DNA of 64,000 nucleotides from Emiliania huxleyi CCMP1516 (GCF_000372725.1 NW_005199193.1:1-64000); one strand, 5' to 3'. Positions 51,288 through 61,483 are shown, counted from the stretch's first letter. The notes: generated by a model from the sequence alone, not told the origin. Numbers and translations are program-made.

Positions 51288-52238
51288 TCAGTCGGAGGAG
51301 TCATGCCGCCGGCGCGGCGCCTCCTCGCTGTCGGAGTCGTGCCTCCTCCGGGCACCGCCCTCCTCGCTGCTGCTGCTGCTGCCACTGCTGCTGCCGCGTG
51401 GCCGGCGCGACCCTCGGCCGCCGCCCTCGTCCCGCTGCCGCTTGCGCTTTTTCCCCTCCTTCTTCGCCTGCTTCCGCTCTTTCCTCTCCCGTTTCTTGGC
51501 CTGCTTCGCCTCTTTGCGCGCAGCCTTCTTTGCGCGCCGCCGCTCCTCGCGCTCCTCCCCATCGCCGCCCCCGCCGCCCTCGCGGTAGTACCCGAGCCCC
51601 GCCTCGCCCATCTTGAACGCCCAGCCGGGGCGCGGACCATCGAAGCGCGCCGCCGCTATGAACCCGCCCCCGCCGCCCCCGCTGGCTCTGGGCGCCGCCG
51701 CCGCCGCCTCTGGCGGAGGAGGCGGTGGAGGAGGGGCTGTGCCGGCCCCCTCCAGCCTGTCCAGCGGCGCCATCTTGGACTTGATCATGCCCACCTCGGC
51801 GCGGCGGGCCATCGCGAAGGAGCCGACGCCGCTGATCCTCTCCGCGTCGAAGCGCGCGTCGCCCTTCTCGCCCGTCTCTCCATCCTCCTCCCCACCGCCG
51901 CCGCGCGCGAGCAGCTTTGCCCGCTCGTGCGGCTGCAGTTCGCTGCTCCCGACCGCAGGCCCACGCTTCGCCGGCGCCATGCCCAGGCGGGCGCGCATCA
52001 TGTCGTCCTCCATCTCCCTCGCGCGCGCCCGCTCCTCCCGCAGATTCGCAAGCGACTCGTCCTTGCGCGCCCTCGCATACCACGAGAGGTCCTTGCCGTT
52101 TTGCCAGCGGCCCTTGGGCGCGAGGACCGCATGACCGATGTAGTTCTCGCGGTGCTTGTCCTCCCTCACCTGGTCCCAGTCGAACTGGTCGCGCCCGCCT
52201 CGCGAGCCGCCCGTCCGCTGAGAGTCTCCCTTCCCCAT
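51288..52238 (-). CDS. MMTAG2: MMTAG2 (C1orf35)-family nuclear protein
   Basis: 316 aa from ATG 52238 (MGKGDSQRTGGSRGGRDQF). The conserved N-terminal domain is DQFDWDQVREDKHRENYIGH, VLAPKGRWQNGKDLSWYARA, then a helical DESLANLREERARAREMEDD. It matches the multiple-myeloma-tumour-associated protein 2 family (…DQFxWxxVKxDKxRExYLG…GRWQxGKDLxWY…). Beyond it lie FDGPRPGWAFKMGEAGLGYY, a highly basic Lys/Arg region (KKAARKEAKQAKKRERKERK) and an SR-like Ser/Arg/Asp tail. The family is nuclear and little studied; links to RNA processing are suggested by its composition only. The start is preceded by GA and GAAA microsatellites (52262-52365), which belong to the leader. Confidence 0.85.
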   Translation of the reverse strand: MGKGDSQRTGGSRGGRDQFDWDQVREDKHRENYIGHAVLAPKGRWQNGKDLSWYARARKDESLANLREERARAREMEDDMMRARLGMAPAKRGPAVGSSELQPHERAKLLARGGGGEEDGETGEKGDARFDAERISGVGSFAMARRAEVGMIKSKMAPLDRLEGAGTAPPPPPPPPEAAAAAPRASGGGGGGFIAAARFDGPRPGWAFKMGEAGLGYYREGGGGGDGEEREERRRAKKAARKEAKQAKKRERKERKQAKKEGKKRKRQRDEGGGRGSRRPRGSSSGSSSSSEEGGARRRHDSDSEEAPRRRHDSSD

Positions 52239-52521
52239 CGGTGGAGATCGTCGCCGTGGGAGAGAGAGAGAGAGGAGGTAAAACGCCGCCGCGCGCTCTT
52301 CACGGAAAAAAATTCTTTGCGCCCCTTGGGGGATCTGTTTTCTTTCTTTCTTTCTTTCTTTCGGAGAGCGGGAGCGGAGCAGGCAGATGACAGACAGACG
52401 CAGAAGCGAAGGCGAGCGCAAGAGCGCAAGCAAGGGGCGGGCACTCCTTCAAACGGCTCTCTCTCTCTCTCTCTCAGACTCTCACACACACACACAAGAA
52501 AGAGAGACACAACAACAAAAA

Positions 52522-53381
52522 CTTGCCGGCATCACGCCGCCCAATGTCTCGTGCGATGCTCTCGAGTTTGCGCACAACCGCATCCGCAAGTCCTTTGAGA
52601 GCATTGCTCGCGCCGACGCCTCGCCCCAGGCGCTCCGCGACCTCGCGTGGCTCCAGGCACAGCTGCCGACCGAGATGGGCGGGTGCAACATCGATACCGC
52701 CTTCTCGCGAGCCGACAGCGACTTCTCCATGTCGCTCCTCAAGAACTGGCGCACCCTCGTCGCCCACAACCCCGACTTCGCCCTCGACGAGGCAGGTGCG
52801 TCCAAGTACCCCGCCATCGCCGCAGCTATCGCCACCTACGAGTCCGCCCTCTCGGACTGGAAGGAGGTGTGCGAGAAGCGCAGCGCCCGCGACAAAAACA
52901 AGTACTACACCGTCCGCGGCGGCTACCTGACTGAGTTCTACCCCAAGAGCGTCCCGCTCCCCGAGCCCGAGTCCCTTCCAGCTACCGACGCGATTCTCAA
53001 TGGCACTTGCAAAGCCTAAACATGGGCTGCAAGGCGCGCGGGCAGCCCAGCCAACCCTTCTCCCACAAGACCGGCCACGGCTACGTCAAGGCGCATCGCG
53101 GTTTCTACCACGACGCGATCTTTGTCAAGCGCAACAACTTCAACCTGCTGCTCCACGAGACGTTCGGCGGCGGCTTCTCGCCCACCGCCGTTCTCAAGCT
53201 GCGCCGCCTCGCGCGCAAAGTCGCGCGCGGCAGCGTTGACCGCACGGCCTACTCGCCCAAGTACTCGCTCTCTTTTATGTCCCACCATGCAGAGCGCATC
53301 TCTCTCTCTGTTGTGCGAGGCGTGAACCGCGCCATTCGCTCTCACCTGGCAACCCTGTCTGCACGTCTCGCGCGCGCGTGA
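52522..53381 (+). pseudogene. Element-derived ORF, family C copy 1, frameshifted
   Basis: The first part (52522-53019) reads LAGITPPNVSCDALEFAHNR, LAWLQAQLPTEMGGCNIDTA, YYTVRGGYLTEFYPKS and stops at TAA 53017. The second part, in another frame (53022-53381), reads MGCKARGQPSQPFSHKTGHG, FNLLLHETFGGGFSPTAVLK, SFMSHHAERISLSVVRGVNR. Copies 2 and 3 have CKHMGC at the junction; copy 1 has GCAAAGCCTAAACATGGGC, five bases longer, which creates the stop. The P-x(3)-GG-x(3)-D stretch resembles the C-terminal region of RT polyproteins, so a retroelement origin is likely but not proven. Confidence 0.55.
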
Positions 53382-53441
53382 ACAGGGCTCCAGGCCCCAA
53401 ATTACGTGTGAGTGTTAGAGTTGTTTGGTATTGCTAAAAAT

Positions 53442-54274
<833 letters not shown>

Positions 54275-55403
54275 ATGGTCTCCGCGGGCGAAGCGGAGCG
54301 GTACTGCAAGGAGAAGAGGGATGCGGCGTTCACGACCCAGGCGCCTCACACACCGGCGAGCCCACACACACGCCCCCAAGTGCCTCACGACGCACGGCCG
54401 GCACCGCGCTCGACAGATCAAGGATTTGCCGCCGCGCGCCAACCTGTACCCCATCGAGGCCCTCCAGCAGAAGCGGCGCCTGCACGGCCACATCCGCAAG
54501 GTGCAGGGCATGTCGTGGGGCGCCGACTCACGCTCGCTCATCGCGTCGGACCAGGGGAGCAAGACCATCATTTGGGATTTCGCTTCGGACCGGGTCCCCA
54601 TGAAGAGGAAGGTCATATCGCGCCCGTTCATCATTGCCGTCGCGATGCACCCCACACGCGACCTCGTTGCGATCGGGGGCATGGACAACGTCGTGTCGGT
54701 CTGGTCGACCGACGGCGACGGCGCCGAGTGCTCCATGACTCGGCAGCTGGAGCAGCATGACGGCTACATCTCGAGCCTCCACTTTCCCGACGAGTCGCAG
54801 ATGCTCTCGGCGGGGGGCGACGCGGAGGCCGCCCTGTGGGACGTCGCGACGTGGAAGGCTAAGCAAGTCTTCCGCGGCCATGAGGGCGACTGCTCGTGCA
54901 TCCGCTTCCCGGCGGGCGTTCCCGGCAGCCAGGCGTTTTGCACGTCGTCCAGCGACGGCACAGCTCGCGTGTGGGACATGCGATCAGGGGAGTGCACGCA
55001 CAAGTTCGACGTCGTCGGCGAGTGCAACGGCTGCGCCTTCTTCCCGAGCGGGACGGCGGTCGCCGCCGGCACGCAGAACGGCAGCGTCTTCCTCTTTGAC
55101 CTCCGGGCGCAAGCGGCGCTGCAAAAGTACAGCCGGAAAAACAACCACGTGACGGCGGTCGACTTTTCCCAGTCGGGCCGCACCATGTACGTCGCCTACG
55201 AGGACGGGCACGTCTGCCTGTGGGACCCCCTCGCCTCGTCGGAGTCGGGGTACGCCAAGAAGGTTGCGGCGCACGTGAAGAACCAGAACCACGACTCACG
55301 AATGCGTGTCATCTCCTGCATGCAGATGTCACCCGACGGGACGTGCCTCGCGACGGGCGCGTTCGACGCCACAATTTGCCTCTGGGGGCCGGGGAAGTCC
55401 TAG
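54275..55403 (+). CDS. GNB1: Heterotrimeric G-protein beta subunit, two exons
   Basis: Exons 54275-54340 and 54417-55403 give 350 aa, close to the 340 of animal G-beta. Exon 1 codes MVSAGEAERYCKEKRDAAFT. Exon 2 continues IKDLPPRANLYPIEALQQKR, then seven WD40 blades: RLHGHIRKVQGMSWGADSRS / IIWD; VAIGGMDNVVSVWS; YISSLHFPDESQMLSAGGDA / ALWD; SDGTARVWDMRSGECTHKF; CNGCAFFPSGTAVAAGTQNG; GRTMYVAYEDGHVCLWDPLA; LATGAFDATICLWG. The RRLHGH and CLW/VWD patterns match G-beta rather than a generic WD40 protein. The N-terminal helix that pairs with G-gamma is short. The intron (76 bp) is GC-AG. It would couple receptors to effectors at the plasma membrane. Confidence 0.9.
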
Positions 55404-56610
55404 GTTTCGCCGACGCGCGGCGGCCACACTAACCTCGCGCACGTGCGATCTGTTTGGTTGCGAGGTGCAGTGGAGGAGCTGCCGTTCTAGTCGTGTTCTC
55501 GTGTATGTAGTATGTAGCTGCGTTCCGTAGCTGGCCTACGTGTGAGGGAACGTCAACACGATAGACAGCGACGTCACGAAGATGGGTTGTATTAATTATC
55601 TCTTGCATGGGTGTATTTGCGCAAGCGCGATCAATTAGCGTTCCGTATTTCGACGAAAAATCGAGAGAGACGCCTCTGAGAGCGCCGAGGCGCGAGGGCG
55701 CTGAGGAGGGGTGGAGCGTGGAGGGGAACGGCACAGACTACCGCCACCGCACACCGAGAGAGAGGGAACAAACACCGAGAGAGTGTGTGGGCTAGCTATC
55801 CTCCACGTACCACGTCCGCTCTCGGGGGAACGGGTCCATGCTCCTCCGTGTCGGCCGCCACTTCGTGGGCCCCCGGCGTGCCGACCGATCGTCCATGCTT
55901 GCTAGTTAGTGTGCGCCGGCCGATCCACACCCGTGTCGTGCCAGCGTGCTGTGTGACTGGACGTATCTCTCTTTGAAGAAAGTTAGAAAACAGAAATTCT
56001 TTCTTCTAGTGTGCCTGTGATAGTGCTAGCACGCGCCAGTTCGCACCTGTGTCGAGCCTGTCTGCTGTGAGAGGGAGTTGTGTTGTTTAAATTCTTTCTT
56101 CGTGGTGTACACCTGTGTGTTAGTGCCAGCCAGTGCGCGCGCCAGCCCCCCCCCGCTGTAATTTTTTTCTGTGCCATTTGTTGTGCCACAGTCCGCGCCA
56201 ATCTTCTGTGAGAGGGACTTGTTGTTAGAATTCTTTCAGTGCGTAATGGGAATTCTTTCTTACCTGTGTTAGTGCCAGTGGCAGACTGGCAGTGCGCGCC
56301 AGTCCCGACTCCCGCCGCGTCCCGCCCGTGCAGCCTAGTGTTGTGTGTGGGAGAATTTTACAAGTCTTTGTTGTGCAGAGATCGACTTGCTTGTTCGATG
56401 ACGACGGCCCCTGAGGGGGCCGCCTGCTGTGTCCTTTACTCTGCCAGTCCCGTACTCGAGTACTACTAGTATAATAGTATGCACATGGGTAAAGTGGGTT
56501 GAGGCGGGCTAGTACTGTACGCGGTGTCGTGAGGCACTTGGAGCTTGGTGTCCAGTCATTCCTCACACCCAGCTAGCTAGGAATCCTAAGAAGCGCACTT
56601 AGTGGGGAGG
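55404..56610. other. Intergenic region with degenerate T-rich repeats
   Basis: Three loosely repeated ~130-bp segments (55980-56080, 56085-56220, 56224-56330) share AATTCTTTCTT, CACCTGTGT, GTTAGTGCCAG and TGTGAGAGGGA.TTGTTG. At 56528-56612, GGCACTTGGAG ... CCTCACACCCAG ... CCTAAGAAGCGCAC resembles the end of repeat A and runs straight into the start codon of the next gene. Confidence 0.5.
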
Positions 56611-59472
56611 ATGCTCGCTGGTCGCAGCCAGTCGATGGGTCACGCCTCGCTCATTCGGCTCGATGCCGACCTCGTCACCAGCGCCGGTGCTCGCTGCCTT
56701 GACGGCTCGGGCGGCGGATTCTACTGGCGCGCCGCCTCGTCGGCGCAGAACGGCACCAAGCTGGTTGTCTTTCTGCAGGGTGGCGGCGAGTGCCGGTCAG
56801 CCACGGAGTGCGCCGTGTGGGACGGTGGCGCTGGGAGGGGATCGGCCGGATGGCCCAAAACGAAGCGCCTGGGAGAGGACGAGCTAAGTGACGACTCGAG
56901 CGTCAACCCGCACTTTCACGACTGGAACAAGCTCTTCGTGCCATACTGCTCTGCCGACATGCACTCCGGCACGCGGCTCACGCCCTCGCACGCGCTCGGC
57001 GGCGGCTACTTCGCGGGCCACAACTTGATCAACGCCACGCTGGCGCAGCTGCGCCGGAGCCTCCCGGCGCTGGCGCCCTCGCTCGTGCTCCTCTCTGGCT
57101 CGAGCGCGGGCGGGATCGGCGTCCTGCTGCACGCCGACTACTTTGCTGCTGCGTGGCCGGCGGCGACCGTCAAGGCGGCGCCCGCAGCCGGCTTCTTCTA
57201 CCCGGCCGTCTCGTCCGAGAGGGACTTCATCAACGGCGACGCGACTCCGGCCCGTCGCCTCGGTCCTCTCGCCCGGCCCGCTCCGCCGCAGCTGCTCCGG
57301 GCCCCAGTTGTTCCGCCCCGCAGCTGCTCCGCCCCGCAGCTGCTCCGCCCCGCAGCTGCTCCGCCCCGCAGCTGCTCCGCCCCGCAGCTGCTCCGTCCCG
57401 CAGCTGCTCCGCCCCGCAGCTGCTCCGCCCCGCAGCTGCTCCGCCCCGCAGCTCCGCGCGGCCTCACCGGCGTCCCTCCGCCGCACTGCAGGCCTCGCGG
57501 CCGAGTGGGCGCCGTACGTCTCGCCGCGCTGCGCCGCGCTGTATCCGGGCGAGGCCGCAACGTGCACCGGCCAAGTCGCGGACGGGTCCGTGACATGTCC
57601 GAGAGAGGTCCCACAGGCGAGGCCTCAAAGTGCACCGACGCCGCCTTTGCGTGGCGCGCGCTCGCGACGCCTCTCTTCGTGCGCGAGAACCAGTACGACA
57701 CGGCGAAGCTCGCAAACTGCGGCTGCGACGCCAGCGCCGCCCTCACCGCCAACGACACCTCGTACCTCCGCCAGTGGGGCAGGTGGGTGAGGGGTACACT
57801 CCGCGATCTCGGCTCCGAGGCAACTCCACACGGCTACTTCGCCCCGTCCTGCCTGAGCCACGCCGCGAACCTCGGCTGGAGCGCCGCGCCGCTCATCCGC
57901 GGCGTGTCGATGCTCGACTCGCTCGCCGCACTGGGACCCTTCCCTGAACCTTCTCGGAACCTTCCTAGGCGTGTCGATGCTCGACTCGCTCGCCGCACTG
58001 GGACCCTTCCCTGAACCTTCTCGGAACCTTCCTAGGCGTGTCGATGCTCGACTCGCTCGCCGCGTGGTTCTTCGAGACGGGCGGCGCGCCGGCGCGCCTC
58101 GCCGACGACTGCGGCGAGCTGCCGTGCGGCGGAGGCGGAGGTGGCTCGTGCCCGCACTTGCCGCAGGACCCGCTCTCGCGCGCGTGCGTCGGAAGGCTCG
58201 CCGAGCTCTGCCATGGCCTCCGCGGCCGCGGCGACGCTTGCGACGCGTGCCTCGAGTCTCACGTGCACGACCTCGAGGCGCACGGCTGCCCCTCCCGCGG
58301 CAGGCACTGGGAACCTTCCCTGAACCTTCTCTGAACCTTCCTAGGCGCACGGCTGCCCCTCCCGCGGCAGGCCGCTCCTGCGCTGGTACTGCGGCGGAGG
58401 CGGCGCCGGCGGGCACCACGTCTGCGACGTCCGCATCGGGACCAACGACGTGGCTTCGCTGCCGCCGCCTTCGGAAGCGCTGCCGCGCATCCCGACAGTC
58501 ACCATCGCCCCGGGCGTCGAGATGCCGCTGATCAACCTCGGCGGCGTGCACTCCCACCCCTCAAACTACAGCGCCTGGTGCGAGCCTGACCCCTCGGCCC
58601 AATCCTTACCCCACACCCCAACCCGTATCCCTAGCCCCGAATCTGACCCCAGGCTACAGCTCGGCGGGCGCGGGCTCGACACGGCGATGATGTATGGCGA
58701 CGACGTGCAGGTCCAGGTCGGCGATGCGAAGGCGGCGCTGTGAACGGCGTCTCTTCACACCCGTGACTGTGAACAGGTCCAGGTCGGCGATGCGGTGGCG
58801 GCGTCAGGCTTGCCGCGCGAAGAGCTTTTCCTCACCAGCAAGGTGCCTTGCTGCCCCGCCGAGAGCTTCACCTCGTGGTGCGTGTGGTACGACAAGGAGT
58901 ACAAGGACCTCGACGCCTACACCCGCTCGGAGATCGACGCGCGCCTGCTGGGCGTGGCTCGCGTCGACCTGCTGCTGCTCCACTGGCCTTGCGCGACGAT
59001 GGAGGAGACGGTCGCGACGTATCGGTCTCTCGAGCGCTTCGCTCTCGACGGCAAGGCCTCCGCCATCGGAATCTCAAACTTCAACGCCTCCGCGATTGAC
59101 GCTCTCTTCGCAGCCGGCCTGACGGTCCCGCCCGCAGTCAACCAAGTTGGCTTCTCGATCGGCGGCCACAGCGAGAGCCGCCTCGGCCGCGACTTGGACA
59201 CCCTCCGAAAGTGCCGCGAGAAGGGCATCGCCTTCTCCGCCTACTCGCCCTTGGGCGGCCTCTCGGGCGTCGACGTCTTGCACCACCCCCGCGTGCTCAA
59301 GGTCGCTGCCGCACACAACCGGTCGGCCTCGCAGGTGGCCTTGCGGTGGGTGACGCAGCAGGGAGTCGTGGCCGTCTCGGCCAGCAGCAACCCGGCTCAC
59401 CTCGCGAGCGATCTGGGCAGCTTCAGCTTTAATCTCACCGGCGCGGAGATGAAGGCCTTGGCCGAGATATAA
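56611..59472 (+). CDS. Fusion of pectinacetylesterase/NOTUM-like hydrolase and aldo-keto reductase, seven exons
   Basis: Exons 56611-57235, 57492-57548, 57617-57901, 58036-58277, 58345-58577, 58653-58710 and 58777-59472 give 731 aa with every phase closing. The N-terminal half is a PAE/NOTUM-type serine hydrolase: VVFLQGGGECRSATECAVW, the catalytic-Ser motif LLSGSSAGGIGVLLHADYF, and TPLFVRENQYDTAKLANCG. A Cys-rich linker (CVGRLAELCHGLRGRGDACD) follows. The C-terminal part is an aldo-keto reductase: TVTIAPGVEMPLINLGG, GLDTAMMYGDD (catalytic Asp and Tyr), LFLTSKVPC (Lys), VDLLLLHWPC (His) and SAIGISNFNASAIDALF. I know of no such fusion. No signal peptide is obvious. At least four of its six introns are flanked by direct repeats. 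Confidence 0.78.
57306..57455 (+). repeat. 16-bp minisatellite inside an intron
   Basis: About nine units of CCCCGCAGCTGCTCCG, with one CCGTCCC variant, lie in intron 57236-57491. Every unit contains a pyrimidine-CAG that could act as a 3' splice site. Confidence 0.9.
57549..57616 (+). mobile_element. Introner-like intron with 21-bp direct repeats
   Basis: This is a 68-bp GC-AG intron. Its first 21 bases (GCGAGGCCGCAACGTGCACC, then G) match the next exon start (GCGAGGCCTCAAAGTGCACC, then G) at 19 positions. The inner ~40 bases end GTCCCACAG and are not the family A or B core. Confidence 0.65.
57902..58035 (+). mobile_element. Introner-like element family A, two tandem 67-bp units
   Basis: Unit 1 is 57902-57968 and unit 2 is 57969-58035; by eye they are identical. 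Each is a 28-bp sequence starting GCGTGTCGATGCTCGACTCG plus a 39-bp core starting ACTGGGACCCTTCCCTGAAC and ending CTTCCTAG. The 28-bp sequence occurs a third time at 58036-58063 as real exon. Removing both units joins CGCG to GCGTGTCG in frame (…APLIRG/VSMLDSLAAWFF…). Confidence 0.85.
58278..58344 (+). mobile_element. Introner-like element family A, single 67-bp unit
   Basis: A 28-bp sequence starting GCGCACGGCTGCCCCTCCCG is followed by a 39-bp core that differs from the one at 57930-57968 at only two positions. The 28 bases are then repeated perfectly at 58345-58372 as exon. It is removed in frame as a GC-AG intron. Confidence 0.88.
58711..58776 (+). mobile_element. Introner-like intron, family B
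   Basis: 27 bases starting GTCCAGGTCGGCGATGCG are repeated at 58777-58803 with 25 matches. The 39 bases between contain CGTCTCTTCACA and end in TGTGAACAG, like introns 19260-19326 and 28401-28464. It is a GT-AG intron in phase 0. Confidence 0.82.
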
Positions 59473-59928
59473 AGTTAAAGTATTTAAGACAAATGTGTCG
59501 CTCGGCCTCGGGCCTCGGCCTCGGGCAAGGCTCAACGCACAACGGCAGTCTGTGTAGTGATTGTGGTGATTGTGATCCTCGAGGGGAAACAGTCAGCATG
59601 ACTCGTACTGTAGTAACGATTGGCGGAGTTGCGCTTCTGTGCAGGGGCGCGCCGAAGTCATGAGAGTTGAGACAGGTGTGTGAGACGCCCGCACATTCAG
59701 ATTCACGCGCATGGCCGACACCAGTCCACTCACCAGAGAACAGAGCGCGACCGACGAGATTATGGAAGATCGGGAGTGCACAGCGGGGACAAGTGAGTGG
59801 GAGCCGCGGCGAGAAGAGCTTCACAATGACACCGCCTCCTGCAGCAGCACTCCTCTCCCAAATCTATACCCGTTGAGGGCGCGCACCTTGCGAGTGCCGA
59901 ACCCCGAATCGAGCAAGCTGTGAGCTCA
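59473..59928. other. Intergenic region between convergent genes
   Basis: It has a GGCCTCGGGCCTCGG repeat at 59503 and a 70-codon ATG-started plus ORF at 59711-59923 (MADTSPLTREQSATDEIMED) with no recognisable domain. I do not call it a gene. Confidence 0.35.
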
Positions 59929-60507
59929 TCATGCCGATTCGACGGCCGAAGGCCGCTTGAAGCCGGGCAGCCCCAGATCGAGCGGCAGGAGCCGCCTGCC
60001 CGCCCGCAGCACGACGTGGGCTGCGGCGAGTAGCACGTCTAGTGGACCCCGGGCCGGGGCGAGGCCGAGGCTGCGCTCCTCCCGTTCCAGGGCGCAGGTG
60101 CGATGCTCCTTGAGGGTGGAGTAATGGACCAGCAGCTCGTCGTACTCGGCGCGGGAATTGTTGAGCGCTCGGCGGAGCATCTCTGCGGCCTCCTCGGCAA
60201 TACGTGTCTCTCGCCGCTCGTGGCTGACCACAAGCGCGCAAGAGCAGATGATGCAGACAAAGACGCCGACGGTGGACCAGCGGTAGCTCGACGGCGCCGC
60301 GATCGTCTGGACGGGTTTTGCGGGTGCACGATCGAGCTCCACTTCTGCGAGGCGTGCGCGCAAGAGCTCCGCCTCGATCCGGTATCGCTCGTTCTCGCGG
60401 AGCACACCGTCGAGCAGATCGCTGTCGTGCGAGTCCACCGAGCACTCGTCGCCTGCAGCCTCACTGCCCTGTCCCTTGGAGATGTCGGACACCCAGGAGT
60501 CGTCCAT
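59929..60507 (-). CDS. Small single-pass membrane protein with coiled coils
   Basis: 192 aa from ATG 60507 (MDDSWVSDISKGQGSEAAGD). An acidic N-terminus leads to a coiled-coil stretch (LLDGVLRENERYRIEAELLR, ARLAEVEL), then one transmembrane helix (STVGVFVCIICSCALVVS). A second coiled coil follows (ETRIAEEAAEMLRRALNNSR, AEYDELLVHYSTLKEH), then an Ala/Leu-rich end. Composition is ordinary and the start is clear. The family is unknown; the shape fits a tethering or organelle-surface protein. Confidence 0.55.
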   Translation of the reverse strand: MDDSWVSDISKGQGSEAAGDECSVDSHDSDLLDGVLRENERYRIEAELLRARLAEVELDRAPAKPVQTIAAPSSYRWSTVGVFVCIICSCALVVSHERRETRIAEEAAEMLRRALNNSRAEYDELLVHYSTLKEHRTCALEREERSLGLAPARGPLDVLLAAAHVVLRAGRRLLPLDLGLPGFKRPSAVESA

Positions 60508-60688
60508 TCTCTCAAGGCTTGCCTGGCTGTGGCGGCTGAGGACGCCACCGCCAGCCCTCTCTCCCCACCCCCCTCTCCCCCTCTCCCCCTCTCCGCACCT
60601 ACGTACACCTACGCCATACGTAGTCAGTACTTTTAGCTTTCTGGGACAAAAGGGAGAGGGGGTTGTGTTCTCTAGGCCCCTAGGGGCC

Positions 60689-61060
60689 CTACGCGCGGCG
60701 TGAGAGCTCGGAAGCGAGCTTTGCACGGCGATCGAGGATGGCGCGGTTCACCCCCTTCACCGAAGGCGAAGCGATGGAGATGCGTTCCGCGTGGTGTGAC
60801 ACAAATGAGAGGCGGGAGTGGGGAGGGTACGCGGTGCGGTCAACGCCCGAGCGTTGAGCCTTGCGCGCAAGGCGGTTGATCTTTGCAACTGCTGGCGGCG
60901 AGAAGCCGCCGCCGAATGTCTCGTGGAGAAGCAGGTTGAACTTGTTTCGTTTGGTGAAGATCCCATCATGGTAGTGGCCACGCTGTGACTTGACGTAGCC
61001 TTGGCCGGTGGTGTGGTCGAACGCCCGTTGACCACAGAACCCGCGTTGCTTGCAGCCCAT
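60689..61060 (-). pseudogene. Element-derived ORF, family C copy 2 (C-terminal part)
   Basis: From CKHMGCKQRG (MGC at 61060) it reads GHYHDGIFTKRNKFNLLLHE, TFGGGFSPPAVAKINRLARK, SFVSHHAERISIASPSVKGV and ends LASELSRRA/TAG. It aligns along its full length with the second half of copy 1 (53022-53381). The upstream half seen in copy 1 is missing, so this is a 5'-truncated copy, typical of target-primed retroelements. The 3' flank shares CCCCTAGGGGCCTAGAGAAC with copy 3. Confidence 0.65.
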
Positions 61061-61483
61061 GTGTTTGCAAGGCGGGCGCGCTCTTCGGTGTTGCCGAAGT
61101 GTACATACACACATACATACATACGCCTATGTCTACGCATGCTCAAAGGTTTTCAGTGACAGTGTGTGGTCTGCGCTGGTCTCTATTGAGTATGTCCATC
61201 CCCATGGTCTGTTCTCTCTCTGGCACACACAGCAGTCACACATGTCGAAGAGAGTGTCAAGACAAGAGTGAGAGCACAGCCACAGGAATGACGGGATCCG
61301 AGGAAAGCAAGCGACGGAGCCATCGCACACTCCAGCCGGACACGCGGCGCTCTCAAAACGATCGAGTACTGTACACGCGCGGTGCGGGTGGCCGGTGCTG
61401 TGGCAGAGGGCATTTTCCCCGAGAGGACCAATACATCAGCTGGCGGGGAAGGGGCGGCGCCTCCGACCCGCCACCTCTCGCGA
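61061..61483. other. Intergenic region
   Basis: It contains ACATACATACATAC repeats (61105) and CCTATGTCTACGCATGCTC (61124), which recurs at 62204. No gene is supported. Confidence 0.4.

Noticed and set aside
58578-58652. Telomere-like CCCTA/CCCCAACCC words in the intron of the reductase part
   Set aside because: Too degenerate (CCTTACCCC, AACCCGTATCCCTAGCCCC) to claim a telomere insertion; ordinary C-rich intron sequence is equally likely.
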